NCBI GenBank assembly: GCA_029867005.1 | Contig: CP123443.1 | Span: forward strand, 558,001-622,000 | DNA from: Candidatus Haliotispira prima | Lineage (GTDB): Bacteria; Spirochaetota; Spirochaetia; SP-2023 | Reading direction: 5' to 3' | DNA length: 64,000 nt | In this document: positions 25,301-33,701 of the stretch, one piece after another | Layout of the letters: every line of letters begins with the position of its first letter | How positions within the stretch are numbered: the first letter of the stretch is position 1 | Program-made: the position numbers and the translations under genes | Notes under the pieces: model-generated | Databases searched by the model: none | Seen by the model: only the letters and a program-made list of their open reading frames with translations | Told to the model about the DNA's origin: nothing

Positions 25301-28300
25301 CTTTACTCCCGGCATATATGGGTACGGGGAGACTTTTACCATCCGTGGTGGTGGGCCCCACACAATTACCATGATAGCAACCAACAGTAGAGGAGAAGAG
25401 GCACGCCTGAGTCAGACCTACTACCTAAACCAAGCTCCGGAGTTTGTCGAATCCCTAACTGACAACGGACTAAAAAGTTACGATATTGGGGAAGCTCACA
25501 GCATTGATGTGAGGGCTACGGATGTCAACGGCGGGATTCTGTTATATGAAGCTTCGCTTATTTCCGGTTTCAACGCTGTCCCTTCGGCCCCCCGTAGTGG
25601 TGGTCTTCTGGGAAGTGCGAGTGGTCTTGGAACGGCATCCGGTGTAGTGACTATACCTCTGAGTTTTACAAGTTTAAGTTTTACCGGGGTTGCGGGGGAG
25701 TATACCTTGCGTATTGTTGCCACGGACCAACACGGACTTGCCTCGGGGACATTGCTGCGCAATGTCAGGTTGACGAAAGCAGGTTCGTCGTCCACAGCTC
25801 CCGCAATTAGTTGGGCTGACGGTACCACGAACTTTAATGCTGCCTCCGATGTGGCTTCGGCGGGGAATTCCGGGAGCGATTCGGCTACAGTCATCGACTA
25901 TTTGGCACCCACTGTTTCCGGAGCGGAGACGGGCAGTCAGGCATCTGTTGTGGTGCGGATCTCGGATCGCCGTGCGTCGCCAAAAACCACTGGTTTTACC
26001 TATCGGTGGACATTGAATGGTGCGGCTCTGTCGGGTTCCGGAAGTGGAATGCAACATGGCGTGGTTGCGCAAAACCTGAAACTGGGTCTGAATATCATCC
26101 GTCTGGTAGTGACCAACGATGATGGCCAGAGCAGCGTAGAGGCCGTACGCAGGTACTATGTCAATCAAGTACCGAGGAACCTGCGGATCACAACGCCAAC
26201 TTCGACCCAGACTATTCTGGGTACAGGGACCTCTCTGTCCAAGGTGGTGAATTTTCGGGCTGAAGCCACGGACGGCAACAACAGACCCGGTGCGGCGGAG
26301 GAAGACCCTATAACTTATACTTGGAAAGTCTATGCTAAACAGGCGAGTGGTGCCTACAACAGCGTACCTGAGAGGACTGTGTTTGGACAGGTCTACGATC
26401 TGAATTTTGGCAGCTTTGCTTACAATGAATATCAGGTTGTGGTGGAGGCGAAAGACAGCTGGTCGGCGACAGCCACACCGGCTGCAACGGGTAGTGATCG
26501 AGTGGCGATCTATTACATCATTAGCCACCCCGTGGTAAAATTTGTTGCACCGGTTTCAGGCAGGCAGGCTGTCGGCTCGGATGTAGCCTTCCGGGTCAGC
26601 GTTAGCGATATAACCAATTCCGTCCTGAATTTGGATGATTTTACGTATATTTGGGATTACCAGACTCCGGGAAATTACGGTTCGTCCATCTGGAATACTC
26701 TCCCGGCCGGCAGTACGCCAAACACCTACAGAGCCACTCTGAAAACGGAGAGCCTTGCTGTGACAAGCGGCTCGATAGGCTACAGGATAAGGGTTAGCGT
26801 GCAAGGCCGGAGGGGCGGTTCGGGGAGCAAGATCTTTGATTTGAGTCTGGTCGGAAATGCCTTGCCGATTCTGCGGTTTTTGGGGACGACCAGCGTGTCC
26901 GATAATCAACAGTTCGAATTGGCAAACTTGAATGCGAATACTTCGACACAGGTGTTTTATGTGGAGGCTACCGACTCGGATAGTGATGCCCTGTCTTACA
27001 GTTGGGCCGTTAACGGCCAAAAGGAAAATCTTGGCAACGACCAGACTACACAGTTTAACCGGGCGTTCTATTCGCCGATGCGAGGGAGCTCCAAGACGCA
27101 GGCCGAGTTGGCAGCTGAGTTGACGGGGTTGAGTGCGACCCAGCGGGCAGCCCGGCTACGGGCCCGCCATGAGGTGGTGGTAAGTGCCACGGTCAGTGAC
27201 GGCCTTGGCAGCGATACTGAGAGCCTGAGCCTGCTGCTCAACGTAGCACCGGTAGCATCGGTAACCGATAGTCTGGTTTCTCCTGTGAGCTATGTAGCCC
27301 GAGGCAGCGATATAACGATTACAGCAAACGCAACGGATGCGGAAGGGGACGACCTGAGCTATGAATGGTCCTACTACAGGCTGGGAGAATCAGCGAGTGC
27401 AGCCCGGCCGATTGACGTTGCTTCCGGCCACAGATTGAGCGGTAATACGGCGACTCTGGTTACAGGGGCAACTTGGACTACCGGTGTTTACATGATCGTA
27501 GGGACGGCGAAAGACAATTATGGCGGTTCAGTCTCTTTGGGGACGAGACAAATAACAGTTGGTTCAGGTCCGGCTACCCTGCTCAGACCGTTTATGTCGC
27601 CTAGTAGGATTACGGATACGAGTGTGACCATGAGTTGGGAGAGCATTGCCAATGCTGACGGCTATGCTCTGTTTCTGAGTCACTCCGATGGTGGCTACAT
27701 CAGGGGTGTGACGAAGAGCGGTAGCGATAAAAGCCATACCTTCACAGGTTTAACACCTGACAGCGAGTACATTTTTGCGATCAGAGCCACAGGTTCGGGT
27801 TTTTGGGCAGACAGTGCCACCTTTACAAAGTGGGAAACTACGTCGGTCTCCGCAGTGAAAACAAAATTGAGTGTGCCGGCTCCTTTTAAGGTTGATTCGA
27901 TTACGGCAACGAGTGTGGCTTTAAGCTGGGGCCTTCCTCGGGATAATCGCGGCGTAATTAATGCCGACGGCTATGTGTTGTCTCTGAGTGGCCCCGGCAG
28001 CTTGAGCAAAACGGTGAATAAGGGTGCGAATGAGTTTGCCCACATCTTCACAGGTTTGACACCCCAAAGTGCTTACACCGCCACAATTAAGGCTACAGGT
28101 TCGGGTCTCTATTTGGACAGCGATACCAGGAGTCTGAGTGCGACAACGTCTGCTCCCGCGAATGAAAAGACTCCATTGGCCACTCCGGGGGGCTTTCGGA
28201 GCAGTGCGGTGACGACGACAAGTGTGACATTGAATTGGTACAGTGTTGCCAATGCCGGTGGCTATACTTTGTCCCGGACGGGCTCCGGCAGTGGCAGTGT

Positions 28301-29882
28301 GGTGACAAAGAGCGCGAGTGATTCCGGCCACACCTTCACAGGTTTGACAGCTGCCACTGCGTACACTTTTACGGTTAAGGCCCTCGGTTCCGGTTCTTAT
28401 GCGGACAGTGCAACCTCTCAGCTGACGTTGGGTACGAGGGTGGCGACACCGGTTCTGTCGATCGGCAGCGGATCTGAAGTGGTCGTGACGGAGACCAGTG
28501 TGAGAGTCCAATGGGGCTATGTCTATGGTGTCGCAAGATATGAACTGTCCTTGACGGGTACCGGTGTCAGCGAAACAGCAACGAAAGGCAGCAGTGATAG
28601 AAGCCATATTTTCACAGGTTTGACAGCCGCCACCAATTACTTTGTCTCGATTAAGGCTGTCGGTTCCGGTTCCCTTACGGACAGTGTCTCCGCTGACTTA
28701 GATGTACGGACGGCTTTTTTGAAAACAAAATTGCCCACGCCGGTTCTGTCGGTTTTCGGCACGGGGTCTGAAGTGGCTGTGACGGAAAGCAGTGTGAAAG
28801 TGCAATGGGACTATATCTATGGTTCCGAAAGATATATACTGTCCGTGACGGGTGCGGGTGTCAGCGAAACTGCAACGAAAGGCGGCAATGGGAGAAGCCA
28901 CACCTTCACAGGTTTGACAGCCGAGAGCGCGTATAGCTTTACAATCAAGGCCATGGCCTCAAGCTCGGGTTCTTTCTTGGACAGTGATGTTGGTACCTTA
29001 AGTGTACGTACGGCTCGTTTGGCAGTAAAATTGGTAACACCGGTTTTTAATATCTATGCGTTTGAAGAGACGAAAGTGACTCTCCGTTGGGACCCGGTGG
29101 ACAATGCGGATAGCTATTACTTGTCTTCGACACAATCGGGTGTGGCGGGCAATTATGTCACGAAGTTGAGTACGGAGAGAAGCCATACGTTCACCAATTT
29201 GTCACAGAGTCTTCGGTATACCTTTACTATTGTGGCGAAGGGCGCGGGTTCTTACCGGGATAGTCCCTCCGTCACGGTTGCACACACGTACTCGACTGAT
29301 GGTGCCAATCGGAGACTGGCCCCGTTGAGGATCGATACCAGAGATACGAAGTTGCCGCCTTACGATAGTATCCCTCTGAGAAAATTTTGTCCCGGTGATT
29401 CTATGAGAGAAGACGGCAGCAAGGATTCTAGTGTTTCCTACTGTGGGGCCGTATTGGCTTGGAGGGATGGCGCGGCTGAGGTCACCGGTCCTGCAACGCA
29501 TTGGGTTGTCTACTACTCTGAGGATCCCATCCCCGATACTGTGGACGAGTCCTTCACGGTTCCCATGTCTTCCTATGATGTTCGAAGTTTGGACCTCTAC
29601 AAATTCTACAATACGAAGGCCCCTATTTTCCGGAGTGTTCACTCTATCTTCACCGGCTTGGGAGCAATCAATCCCGATAGCTATGTGACGGAGCCTTCTG
29701 ATGCTAGTATTACCGGTATGGGTGCTGTGGTAAAAAGTGTAGAAGTGCGGAAGAGTACTACCTATCACTTCCGTGTCGAAAAATGGCCTCACGCGCCGAC
29801 GGCTGCCGGCAAGGCCGGGTACACCGGAACTCGCAGGGAGAGTCCTTTGTCGGATCCTGCTACTCTGTATTTTACAAGGTAG
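22386..29882 (+). CDS. Giant multidomain surface lipoprotein (TSP3, Ig/PKD-like, FN3)
   Basis: The 2498-residue protein starts with a basic, hydrophobic signal ending in the lipobox FVWSC (about residue 37), so it should be a lipoprotein. Residues about 190-390 hold a beta-sandwich with repeated glycine-rich loops. Residues about 400-705 are thrombospondin type-3 calcium repeats (DNDGIKD, DGDGIPDGADVDV). Residues about 710-1730 contain several Ig/cadherin/PKD-like modules, each near 100 residues (SGDYTLKVRVSDGNGG). Residues about 1734-2300 hold six fibronectin-III repeats sharing TSVxLxW and HTFTGLTxxxxYTFTIKA. The last 190 residues are unique. It probably acts in adhesion or matrix binding outside the cell. 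A single large transcription unit is likely. Confidence 0.8.
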   Translation: MMCCNHKNISSGGVSARIKMIVAFWVLWILPIFVWSCEQSSSKGTKAKESYVVISEKSETGGSAGYVFEISSFVSVDQMVYDKGSVPNDKLMAIWESSSVRWGFRKKNSPEQVYWVQKSTNYTKDDGITYSIEANDADKAKFIPQELPPALFQEPEANLEIYVLVVVEDYQTSGTYDVPADFKTKIMQATEISGQIAGPTGGGSLVVPGASVYYIHKNTGKIFQAFSDVSGDYRLLVQYYGQFFRVVLTSGMAPHVSSYDLQYVEGRATIKGENLRLSASAGSGGAAANQLYDITSGNLGSPGDTSGGLVSGSTVDTQNTKMIPGVFLLFYDKSGKRIYFLKSGTDGRFEFRLPSGILVFIPAAYGYVSTVGYVTLGGTGSVPSSVLGIVGFGPAPGVQISDRDNDGLPSGQDPDDGNWDIDGDGIPDGADVDVNGDGTNDNGTDSNNNGINDKSDVQTGGLDSDNDGIKDSQDTIDNGADQDKDGLPDAIDPNDSNPDTDGDGIPDGADVDVNNDGKNDNGSDLDNDGIKDAADMDRDGDGNPDPGKRDTDNDGITDALDPVNNSLDADKDGLPDDLDPNDKNWDTDGDGIPDGADVDVNGDNIKDNGADLDGDGINNRADVDQNPGKTDSDGDSIIDDVDTIDNRQDFDDDGLPAAIDPNDTNSDTDGDGIKDGHDADVDGDGTVDNGLDANSDGVRDDAVGVLKPSLSWTFKTTETNGNKFDFDGSTPVNVTLQVLAQTLGDKNFTYRWYRGTTVADAVLDSSQTGISANFLLNSPGPNLILVKVRNSGGEATLFHTYDLNRPPYRLQITSPSSGQTIDISAGTGFRLSAVANEDDAGQVLNYSWMMAPGRGVTNTNTFTAINLNADGTYVFTQSGDYTLKVRVSDGNGGSVESTVNVTLQGSLTRPSIESIPATSTPAAPQDNPFRGDGSATASARVTVNNVVRENGGVAISSVQWLVDGVTRTGTTAFTPGIYGYGETFTIRGGGPHTITMIATNSRGEEARLSQTYYLNQAPEFVESLTDNGLKSYDIGEAHSIDVRATDVNGGILLYEASLISGFNAVPSAPRSGGLLGSASGLGTASGVVTIPLSFTSLSFTGVAGEYTLRIVATDQHGLASGTLLRNVRLTKAGSSSTAPAISWADGTTNFNAASDVASAGNSGSDSATVIDYLAPTVSGAETGSQASVVVRISDRRASPKTTGFTYRWTLNGAALSGSGSGMQHGVVAQNLKLGLNIIRLVVTNDDGQSSVEAVRRYYVNQVPRNLRITTPTSTQTILGTGTSLSKVVNFRAEATDGNNRPGAAEEDPITYTWKVYAKQASGAYNSVPERTVFGQVYDLNFGSFAYNEYQVVVEAKDSWSATATPAATGSDRVAIYYIISHPVVKFVAPVSGRQAVGSDVAFRVSVSDITNSVLNLDDFTYIWDYQTPGNYGSSIWNTLPAGSTPNTYRATLKTESLAVTSGSIGYRIRVSVQGRRGGSGSKIFDLSLVGNALPILRFLGTTSVSDNQQFELANLNANTSTQVFYVEATDSDSDALSYSWAVNGQKENLGNDQTTQFNRAFYSPMRGSSKTQAELAAELTGLSATQRAARLRARHEVVVSATVSDGLGSDTESLSLLLNVAPVASVTDSLVSPVSYVARGSDITITANATDAEGDDLSYEWSYYRLGESASAARPIDVASGHRLSGNTATLVTGATWTTGVYMIVGTAKDNYGGSVSLGTRQITVGSGPATLLRPFMSPSRITDTSVTMSWESIANADGYALFLSHSDGGYIRGVTKSGSDKSHTFTGLTPDSEYIFAIRATGSGFWADSATFTKWETTSVSAVKTKLSVPAPFKVDSITATSVALSWGLPRDNRGVINADGYVLSLSGPGSLSKTVNKGANEFAHIFTGLTPQSAYTATIKATGSGLYLDSDTRSLSATTSAPANEKTPLATPGGFRSSAVTTTSVTLNWYSVANAGGYTLSRTGSGSGSVVTKSASDSGHTFTGLTAATAYTFTVKALGSGSYADSATSQLTLGTRVATPVLSIGSGSEVVVTETSVRVQWGYVYGVARYELSLTGTGVSETATKGSSDRSHIFTGLTAATNYFVSIKAVGSGSLTDSVSADLDVRTAFLKTKLPTPVLSVFGTGSEVAVTESSVKVQWDYIYGSERYILSVTGAGVSETATKGGNGRSHTFTGLTAESAYSFTIKAMASSSGSFLDSDVGTLSVRTARLAVKLVTPVFNIYAFEETKVTLRWDPVDNADSYYLSSTQSGVAGNYVTKLSTERSHTFTNLSQSLRYTFTIVAKGAGSYRDSPSVTVAHTYSTDGANRRLAPLRIDTRDTKLPPYDSIPLRKFCPGDSMREDGSKDSSVSYCGAVLAWRDGAAEVTGPATHWVVYYSEDPIPDTVDESFTVPMSSYDVRSLDLYKFYNTKAPIFRSVHSIFTGLGAINPDSYVTEPSDASITGMGAVVKSVEVRKSTTYHFRVEKWPHAPTAAGKAGYTGTRRESPLSDPATLYFTR
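23590..24500 (+). repeat. Thrombospondin type-3 calcium-binding repeat region
   Basis: This stretch encodes repeated Asp/Asn/Gly motifs such as DTDGDGIPDGADVDVN and DADKDGLPDDLDPNDKN. The DNA contains many GGTGATGG-like near repeats that could recombine and change the repeat number. In the family these loops bind calcium and stiffen the stalk. Confidence 0.85.
27585..29290 (+). repeat. Six fibronectin type III repeats
   Basis: Six units of about 90-97 codons share the pattern TSVxLxW, a Tyr-rich strand, GHTFTGLTxxTxY and GSGxxxDS. Near-identical DNA (CCTTCACAGGTTTGACA) recurs in each unit, which makes them candidates for unequal recombination. Confidence 0.85.
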
Positions 29883-30237
29883 AATTTGGAAAAACGGAGA
29901 AAAATTAGCCATCACGCAGCACAATCATGCCGCAGAAGGAGAACGGAGAGGGGGAAAAATTCTCGCCTTGCTCCTTCTGCTGCGGAAGGTTGTTCTAATT
30001 GATGCGGACTGCACTGTGAATCTGCCAGCCTCCTGAGATTAGCTTTTATAGGAAAGAGAGCTGCGTAGAGCGGGAAAATTTGATTTTCTTTGGTACAGGG
30101 ATACAGGTGAAAACCGAGAGGGCAGAAGAAAGGGTGTCAAAGACACTGTTGATAAATGGACTCTCGGAGTCAGGTCCGGTATAGTTTTATTTCCCGATAA
30201 TAAAGATACAGTTTCCTGTCACAGAAAGAATGACGTT
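29883..30237. other. Intergenic region with imperfect hairpin
   Basis: CCGCAGAAGGAG near 29930 can pair with CTCCTTCTGCTGCGG near 29971, with a three-base bulge. No T-run follows. Otherwise I see no gene here. Confidence 0.4.
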
Positions 30238-31074
30238 TTGAAAAAATCGTTTTGTTGTATCCTGCTGTGTTTGCTCTTTTTCCTCCCGGAGATTTTGCCG
30301 GCGAGGACTTTGGCCGAGGAGGACCCGACCAAAGTTCTCGCCCGGGATCAGAATCCGGCTCGAGGGCAGGGAAAAACGGCAGAACCCTGTCTAAAACAAG
30401 ATTCAAACCGGACAGAACGTTTGGTCGAGGCCGCAGGCGAGGGCCGTCTGGCCACGGTAAAAAACCTGCTCAACAGTGGCGCGGAGCCGGATTGTCTCAA
30501 CTCGGTTGGATACACGGCTTTGATAGTGGCCTCTTTTTCCGGTTATTACGAGACGGCAAAGTTCCTGTTGGAGGATGGTGCAGCCGTAAATCAAGGCAAC
30601 CGATTTGGCTATCGGCCCATTATAGCCGCCGCTTTTACCGGGAAACAGACTGTGATCGAGCTGCTGCAAGAATACGGGGCCGACGTTAATGTTCAGGACA
30701 ATTTTGGTTTTAGTCCCTTGATGGCCGCAGGGTCTAATGGTTTTCACCGAGTGGTGAAGTATCTGCTGCAAGCCGGTGCGGAGGTTGATCTGGGCAACGC
30801 GCAGAGGCAGACAGCGTTGCATCTTGCGGCAAGAAATGGCTGGAGAAGCAGCATCACAGTGCTGCTGGACCACGATGCCGAGATGGATAAACGGGACATG
30901 TCCGGGCAGACACCGCTGATTCATGCAGCCTGGCATGGCCGATCGGAAGCGGTGAGGCTGTTGCTGCGCCGGGGTTCCAATGTTTTGGCTCAGGATGATG
31001 TGGGTTGGTCGGCATTTCACTACGGAAACAAATACCCGGAGGTATTGCGGGTCCTGCGAAGTTCCGGCCGCTGA
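30238..31074 (+). CDS. Exported ankyrin-repeat protein
   Basis: The protein starts at TTG 30238 with a signal peptide (KKSFCCILLCLLFFLPEILPA, cleavage near residue 24) and has 278 residues. From about residue 60 to the end it consists of roughly six 33-residue ankyrin repeats (GYTALIVASFSGYYETAKFLLEDGAAVNQGN, NGWRSSITVLLDHDAEMDKRD). Ankyrin repeats bind other proteins, so a periplasmic scaffold or inhibitor role is likely. No ATG is available and the ribosome-binding site is weak. The next gene begins about 130 bp downstream. Confidence 0.75.
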   Translation: MKKSFCCILLCLLFFLPEILPARTLAEEDPTKVLARDQNPARGQGKTAEPCLKQDSNRTERLVEAAGEGRLATVKNLLNSGAEPDCLNSVGYTALIVASFSGYYETAKFLLEDGAAVNQGNRFGYRPIIAAAFTGKQTVIELLQEYGADVNVQDNFGFSPLMAAGSNGFHRVVKYLLQAGAEVDLGNAQRQTALHLAARNGWRSSITVLLDHDAEMDKRDMSGQTPLIHAAWHGRSEAVRLLLRRGSNVLAQDDVGWSAFHYGNKYPEVLRVLRSSGR

Positions 31075-31202
31075 GAAATCTCATGATGTGGCTTCAGAGA
31101 TGGCTTCAGAGATGGCTTGTAGCCCGAGACAATAATGGATATATTGGTTTGGGTACGGATGGCGGAAAGATTTATTCTGCAACAAATTGTAGGGAGTGTG
31201 AT

Positions 31203-32354
31203 ATGGACCGAGAATTTTTTGACAAATGGTTACCGCGCATTAATTCCGTATATAAAGAATTACAAGAGCTAATATTGACTAATTTGGTCATGATTAATGA
31301 GCACCCGGCTCCAACTTTTAAAGAATCCGGCCGAAGTAAAATTTTTTGTGAGCGTGCAAATGCTGCAAATAATCTGACTCAGTGTGGTATAGATGAGATG
31401 GGGAATGGGGTTGGAATACTGCCCGGAAAAGAGCCGGACAAAAATATTTTGGTAGTGTCCCACTTGGACACTCATTTTGCGGAGACCTACGACCATCGCG
31501 TCAGCATCCAACCGCTTTCCATCAGCGGTGTCGGCGTTGCGGATAATGGTTTAGGTTGTGCCGTGAATGCAGCCCTGCCGGTATTCTTTGAAAAATTGGA
31601 CTACCGTCCAAATGCGAACATCATCTTTATGGGCTCCTCCCGCAGTTTGGGTTCAGGGGATTTGGCCGGTTTGCAATTTTTTCTGGACCAAGGCAAGCGG
31701 CAGATTGACTGTGGTATCTGCCTGGAAGCACTGGAACTGGGGCGTATCAGTCATACCAGTCACGGTGTCCTTCGGGGCAGTCTCACATATAAAAGCCGCC
31801 CCGAACGCCGGCACAACGAGGGCACCGGCGCGCTGTATTATTTGACGGAAATCATTAATGACTTGTTGGCCTATCCTTTGCCCTCTCGCCCTAAAACGGT
31901 TATTTCTCTGACTTCGATCCGTGCCGGTCACGCTTTTAATCGCACGGCCACCGAGGGTAATTTGAATCTGGAAATTCGCAGTGAGGACAGTGATATTATC
32001 CGGGAGCTGTCCGACTTTATCAGCGATTTGGCTGATGAATACAGCTCGAAAACGGATGCGGAGATAACCTTTCAACGCCTGTCCGTCCGGATGCCGGGAG
32101 GCATCCCCTACCGGTCAGAGCTGGTGCGCAGCACCCGCACTATCTTAGAGTGGTTGGATGTGCAACCGCAGATCTATCCCAGCCGATCAGAGCTGGCGGC
32201 TCTGATCGTGCGGGGCATCCCCTCCGTTACGGTGGGGTTGACTCGGGGCAAGAATACTGACAGCAGTGACGAGTCTGTCTATCTCGATCTGCTGGAAAAA
32301 GGAATTTGCCAGTTGTTGCTATTGCTGCTGGAGACAGACCGACGGAGTGCCTAA
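31203..32354 (+). CDS. M20-like peptidase homologue with altered active site
   Basis: The 383-residue protein has the fold markers of zinc peptidases of family M20. H87 and D89 are in VVSHLDTHF and D114 is in GVADNGLG, the bridging metal ligand. The family's catalytic Glu-Glu pair (usually GEEGxGdlrG) is replaced: the matching segment reads FMGSSRSLGSGDLAG (residues about 142-156). A dimerisation-type lid domain follows (LRGSLTYKSRPERRHNEGTG). It may have lost peptidase activity and act as a binding protein, or use other ligands. The start ATG 31203 lies about 11 bases after AGGGAG. Confidence 0.6.
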   Translation: MDREFFDKWLPRINSVYKELQELILTNLVMINEHPAPTFKESGRSKIFCERANAANNLTQCGIDEMGNGVGILPGKEPDKNILVVSHLDTHFAETYDHRVSIQPLSISGVGVADNGLGCAVNAALPVFFEKLDYRPNANIIFMGSSRSLGSGDLAGLQFFLDQGKRQIDCGICLEALELGRISHTSHGVLRGSLTYKSRPERRHNEGTGALYYLTEIINDLLAYPLPSRPKTVISLTSIRAGHAFNRTATEGNLNLEIRSEDSDIIRELSDFISDLADEYSSKTDAEITFQRLSVRMPGGIPYRSELVRSTRTILEWLDVQPQIYPSRSELAALIVRGIPSVTVGLTRGKNTDSSDESVYLDLLEKGICQLLLLLLETDRRSA

Positions 32355-32507
32355 GCAACGAAATGGCAAAATGCGTTAGATGCGTTAGAAGAAGTGCTGA
32401 TATGTCCGTTTTCGATTTCAGCAGGCTATTTTAGCAGAATATAGTAGAAAATTATATGGTGTCAAAATCTATTCTGTCGCAGTTTTATAAATATATTGGA
32501 GTACAAT

Positions 32508-33518
32508 ATGGATGAAGAATTTGTAGCAAATAACTCTGATAAAAGTGAGAAATGGCTGGAAGAAAATACCTATCATCATTCTGTATTTCAAGATATAGAA
32601 AGATTGGTTAGGATTAAAGAAGAAAAAGGGCTGACAATCTCGCTCTGCATACCAACTTTAAATGAAGAAAAAACCATTGGAAAAGAAGTTGTTATTTTCG
32701 TTTCCGAGCTGATGAAGCGTTACCCGCTGATTGACGAATTTGCCATCATTGACTCGGGTTCGGAAGACCGGACTTTGGAGGTTGCCGGTTCGTTCGGGGC
32801 CGGTACCTACCTTGCCGATGACATTCTTCCGCATCTGGAGCGGAAGAAGGGTAAGGGAGAAAACCTGTGGAAGGCTATATATCAACTTAAAGGTGATATA
32901 ATCGTTTACGTCGATGCCGACATTGAAAATATCCACCCCCGTTTTGTTTACGGCTTGGTGGGCCCCCTGATTGAACGGGAGGAAGTGAAGTACGTGAAAG
33001 CGTTCTATGACCGCCCGATCACGTATTCGGGCGGGACCCGGACTTCCGGTGGGGGCCGGGTGACCGAGATTCTGATTCGACCCCTGTTTTCCCTGTTCTT
33101 TCCGGAATTGAGTGCGATGATCCAGCCGCTTTCCGGCGAATATGCCGTACGGCGGGAGGTGTTGGAAAACATTCCTTTCCCGATAGGCTACGGAGTGGAA
33201 ACGGCCCACTTGCTTGATGTGTTGCACATGCATGGCATAGAGGCCTTTGCCCAAACCGACCTGGACCAGCGGGTCCATCGCAACCAGCCAATTGCGGCCC
33301 TGAGCCGGATGTCATTTGGCATTTTGCAAACGTTTTTTTCGCGTTTACAGCGTTTCAATATTTTGGAAACCAAAGATGAATTACTGACCGTATTTCGCCG
33401 GGTACAGGTGAGTGAACAGCAGTTTCAGATGATAACGAGAACAATTCTGGAAGATGAACGGCCTCCGATAGTCGATATTCCTGAATATGTTAAGAAGTTT
33501 CCGCGCCGGAATCTCTGA
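32508..33518 (+). CDS. Glycosyltransferase of the glucosyl-3-phosphoglycerate synthase type
   Basis: The ATG at 32508 follows GGAG and gives 336 residues. It has the GT-A fold markers of GT81-like enzymes: ISLCIPTLNEEKTIG (about residues 45-59), IIDSGSEDRT, KGKGENLWKA, and the DxD metal site in VYVDADIEN (about 136-144). The GGRVTEILIRPLFSLFFPEL and PIGYGVETAHLLD segments match glucosyl-3-phosphoglycerate synthases, which start glucosylglycerate or methylglucose polysaccharide synthesis. No partner phosphatase is seen nearby, so the substrate remains a family-level guess. A long palindrome lies after the stop. Confidence 0.7.
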   Translation: MDEEFVANNSDKSEKWLEENTYHHSVFQDIERLVRIKEEKGLTISLCIPTLNEEKTIGKEVVIFVSELMKRYPLIDEFAIIDSGSEDRTLEVAGSFGAGTYLADDILPHLERKKGKGENLWKAIYQLKGDIIVYVDADIENIHPRFVYGLVGPLIEREEVKYVKAFYDRPITYSGGTRTSGGGRVTEILIRPLFSLFFPELSAMIQPLSGEYAVRREVLENIPFPIGYGVETAHLLDVLHMHGIEAFAQTDLDQRVHRNQPIAALSRMSFGILQTFFSRLQRFNILETKDELLTVFRRVQVSEQQFQMITRTILEDERPPIVDIPEYVKKFPRRNL

Positions 33519-33590
33519 TTTTGAGTCTGCCGGAATCGTTTCTGTTTGTTGATATATAAGAATTAGGCGATTTACCGCAGTGTATCCGGG

Positions 33591-33636
33591 CTCTTGGCCA
33601 AGGTCTGTCACATATGTGACAGACCTTGGCCAAGAG
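33591..33636. repeat. 46-bp perfect palindrome
   Basis: CTCTTGGCCAAGGTCTGTCA (33591-33610), then CATATG at the centre, is followed by its exact reverse complement to 33636. All 23 bp per arm match with no loop. TTTT follows at once on the plus strand. As RNA it would fold into a long hairpin. It could end the upstream gene's transcript, but a plain terminator rarely has such a stem. Confidence 0.85.
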
Positions 33637-33701
33637 TTTTGAAGAGTCGTGAAGAGTTGAAGAGCTATTGGAGCAGTCTTTGGGTCTGCCGGAATGGGGG
33701 T

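Noticed and set aside
33594..33701. Upstream extension of the lipoprotein gene at 33702
   Set aside because: The longer frame would start inside the 46-bp palindrome and put about 36 residues before the signal peptide.
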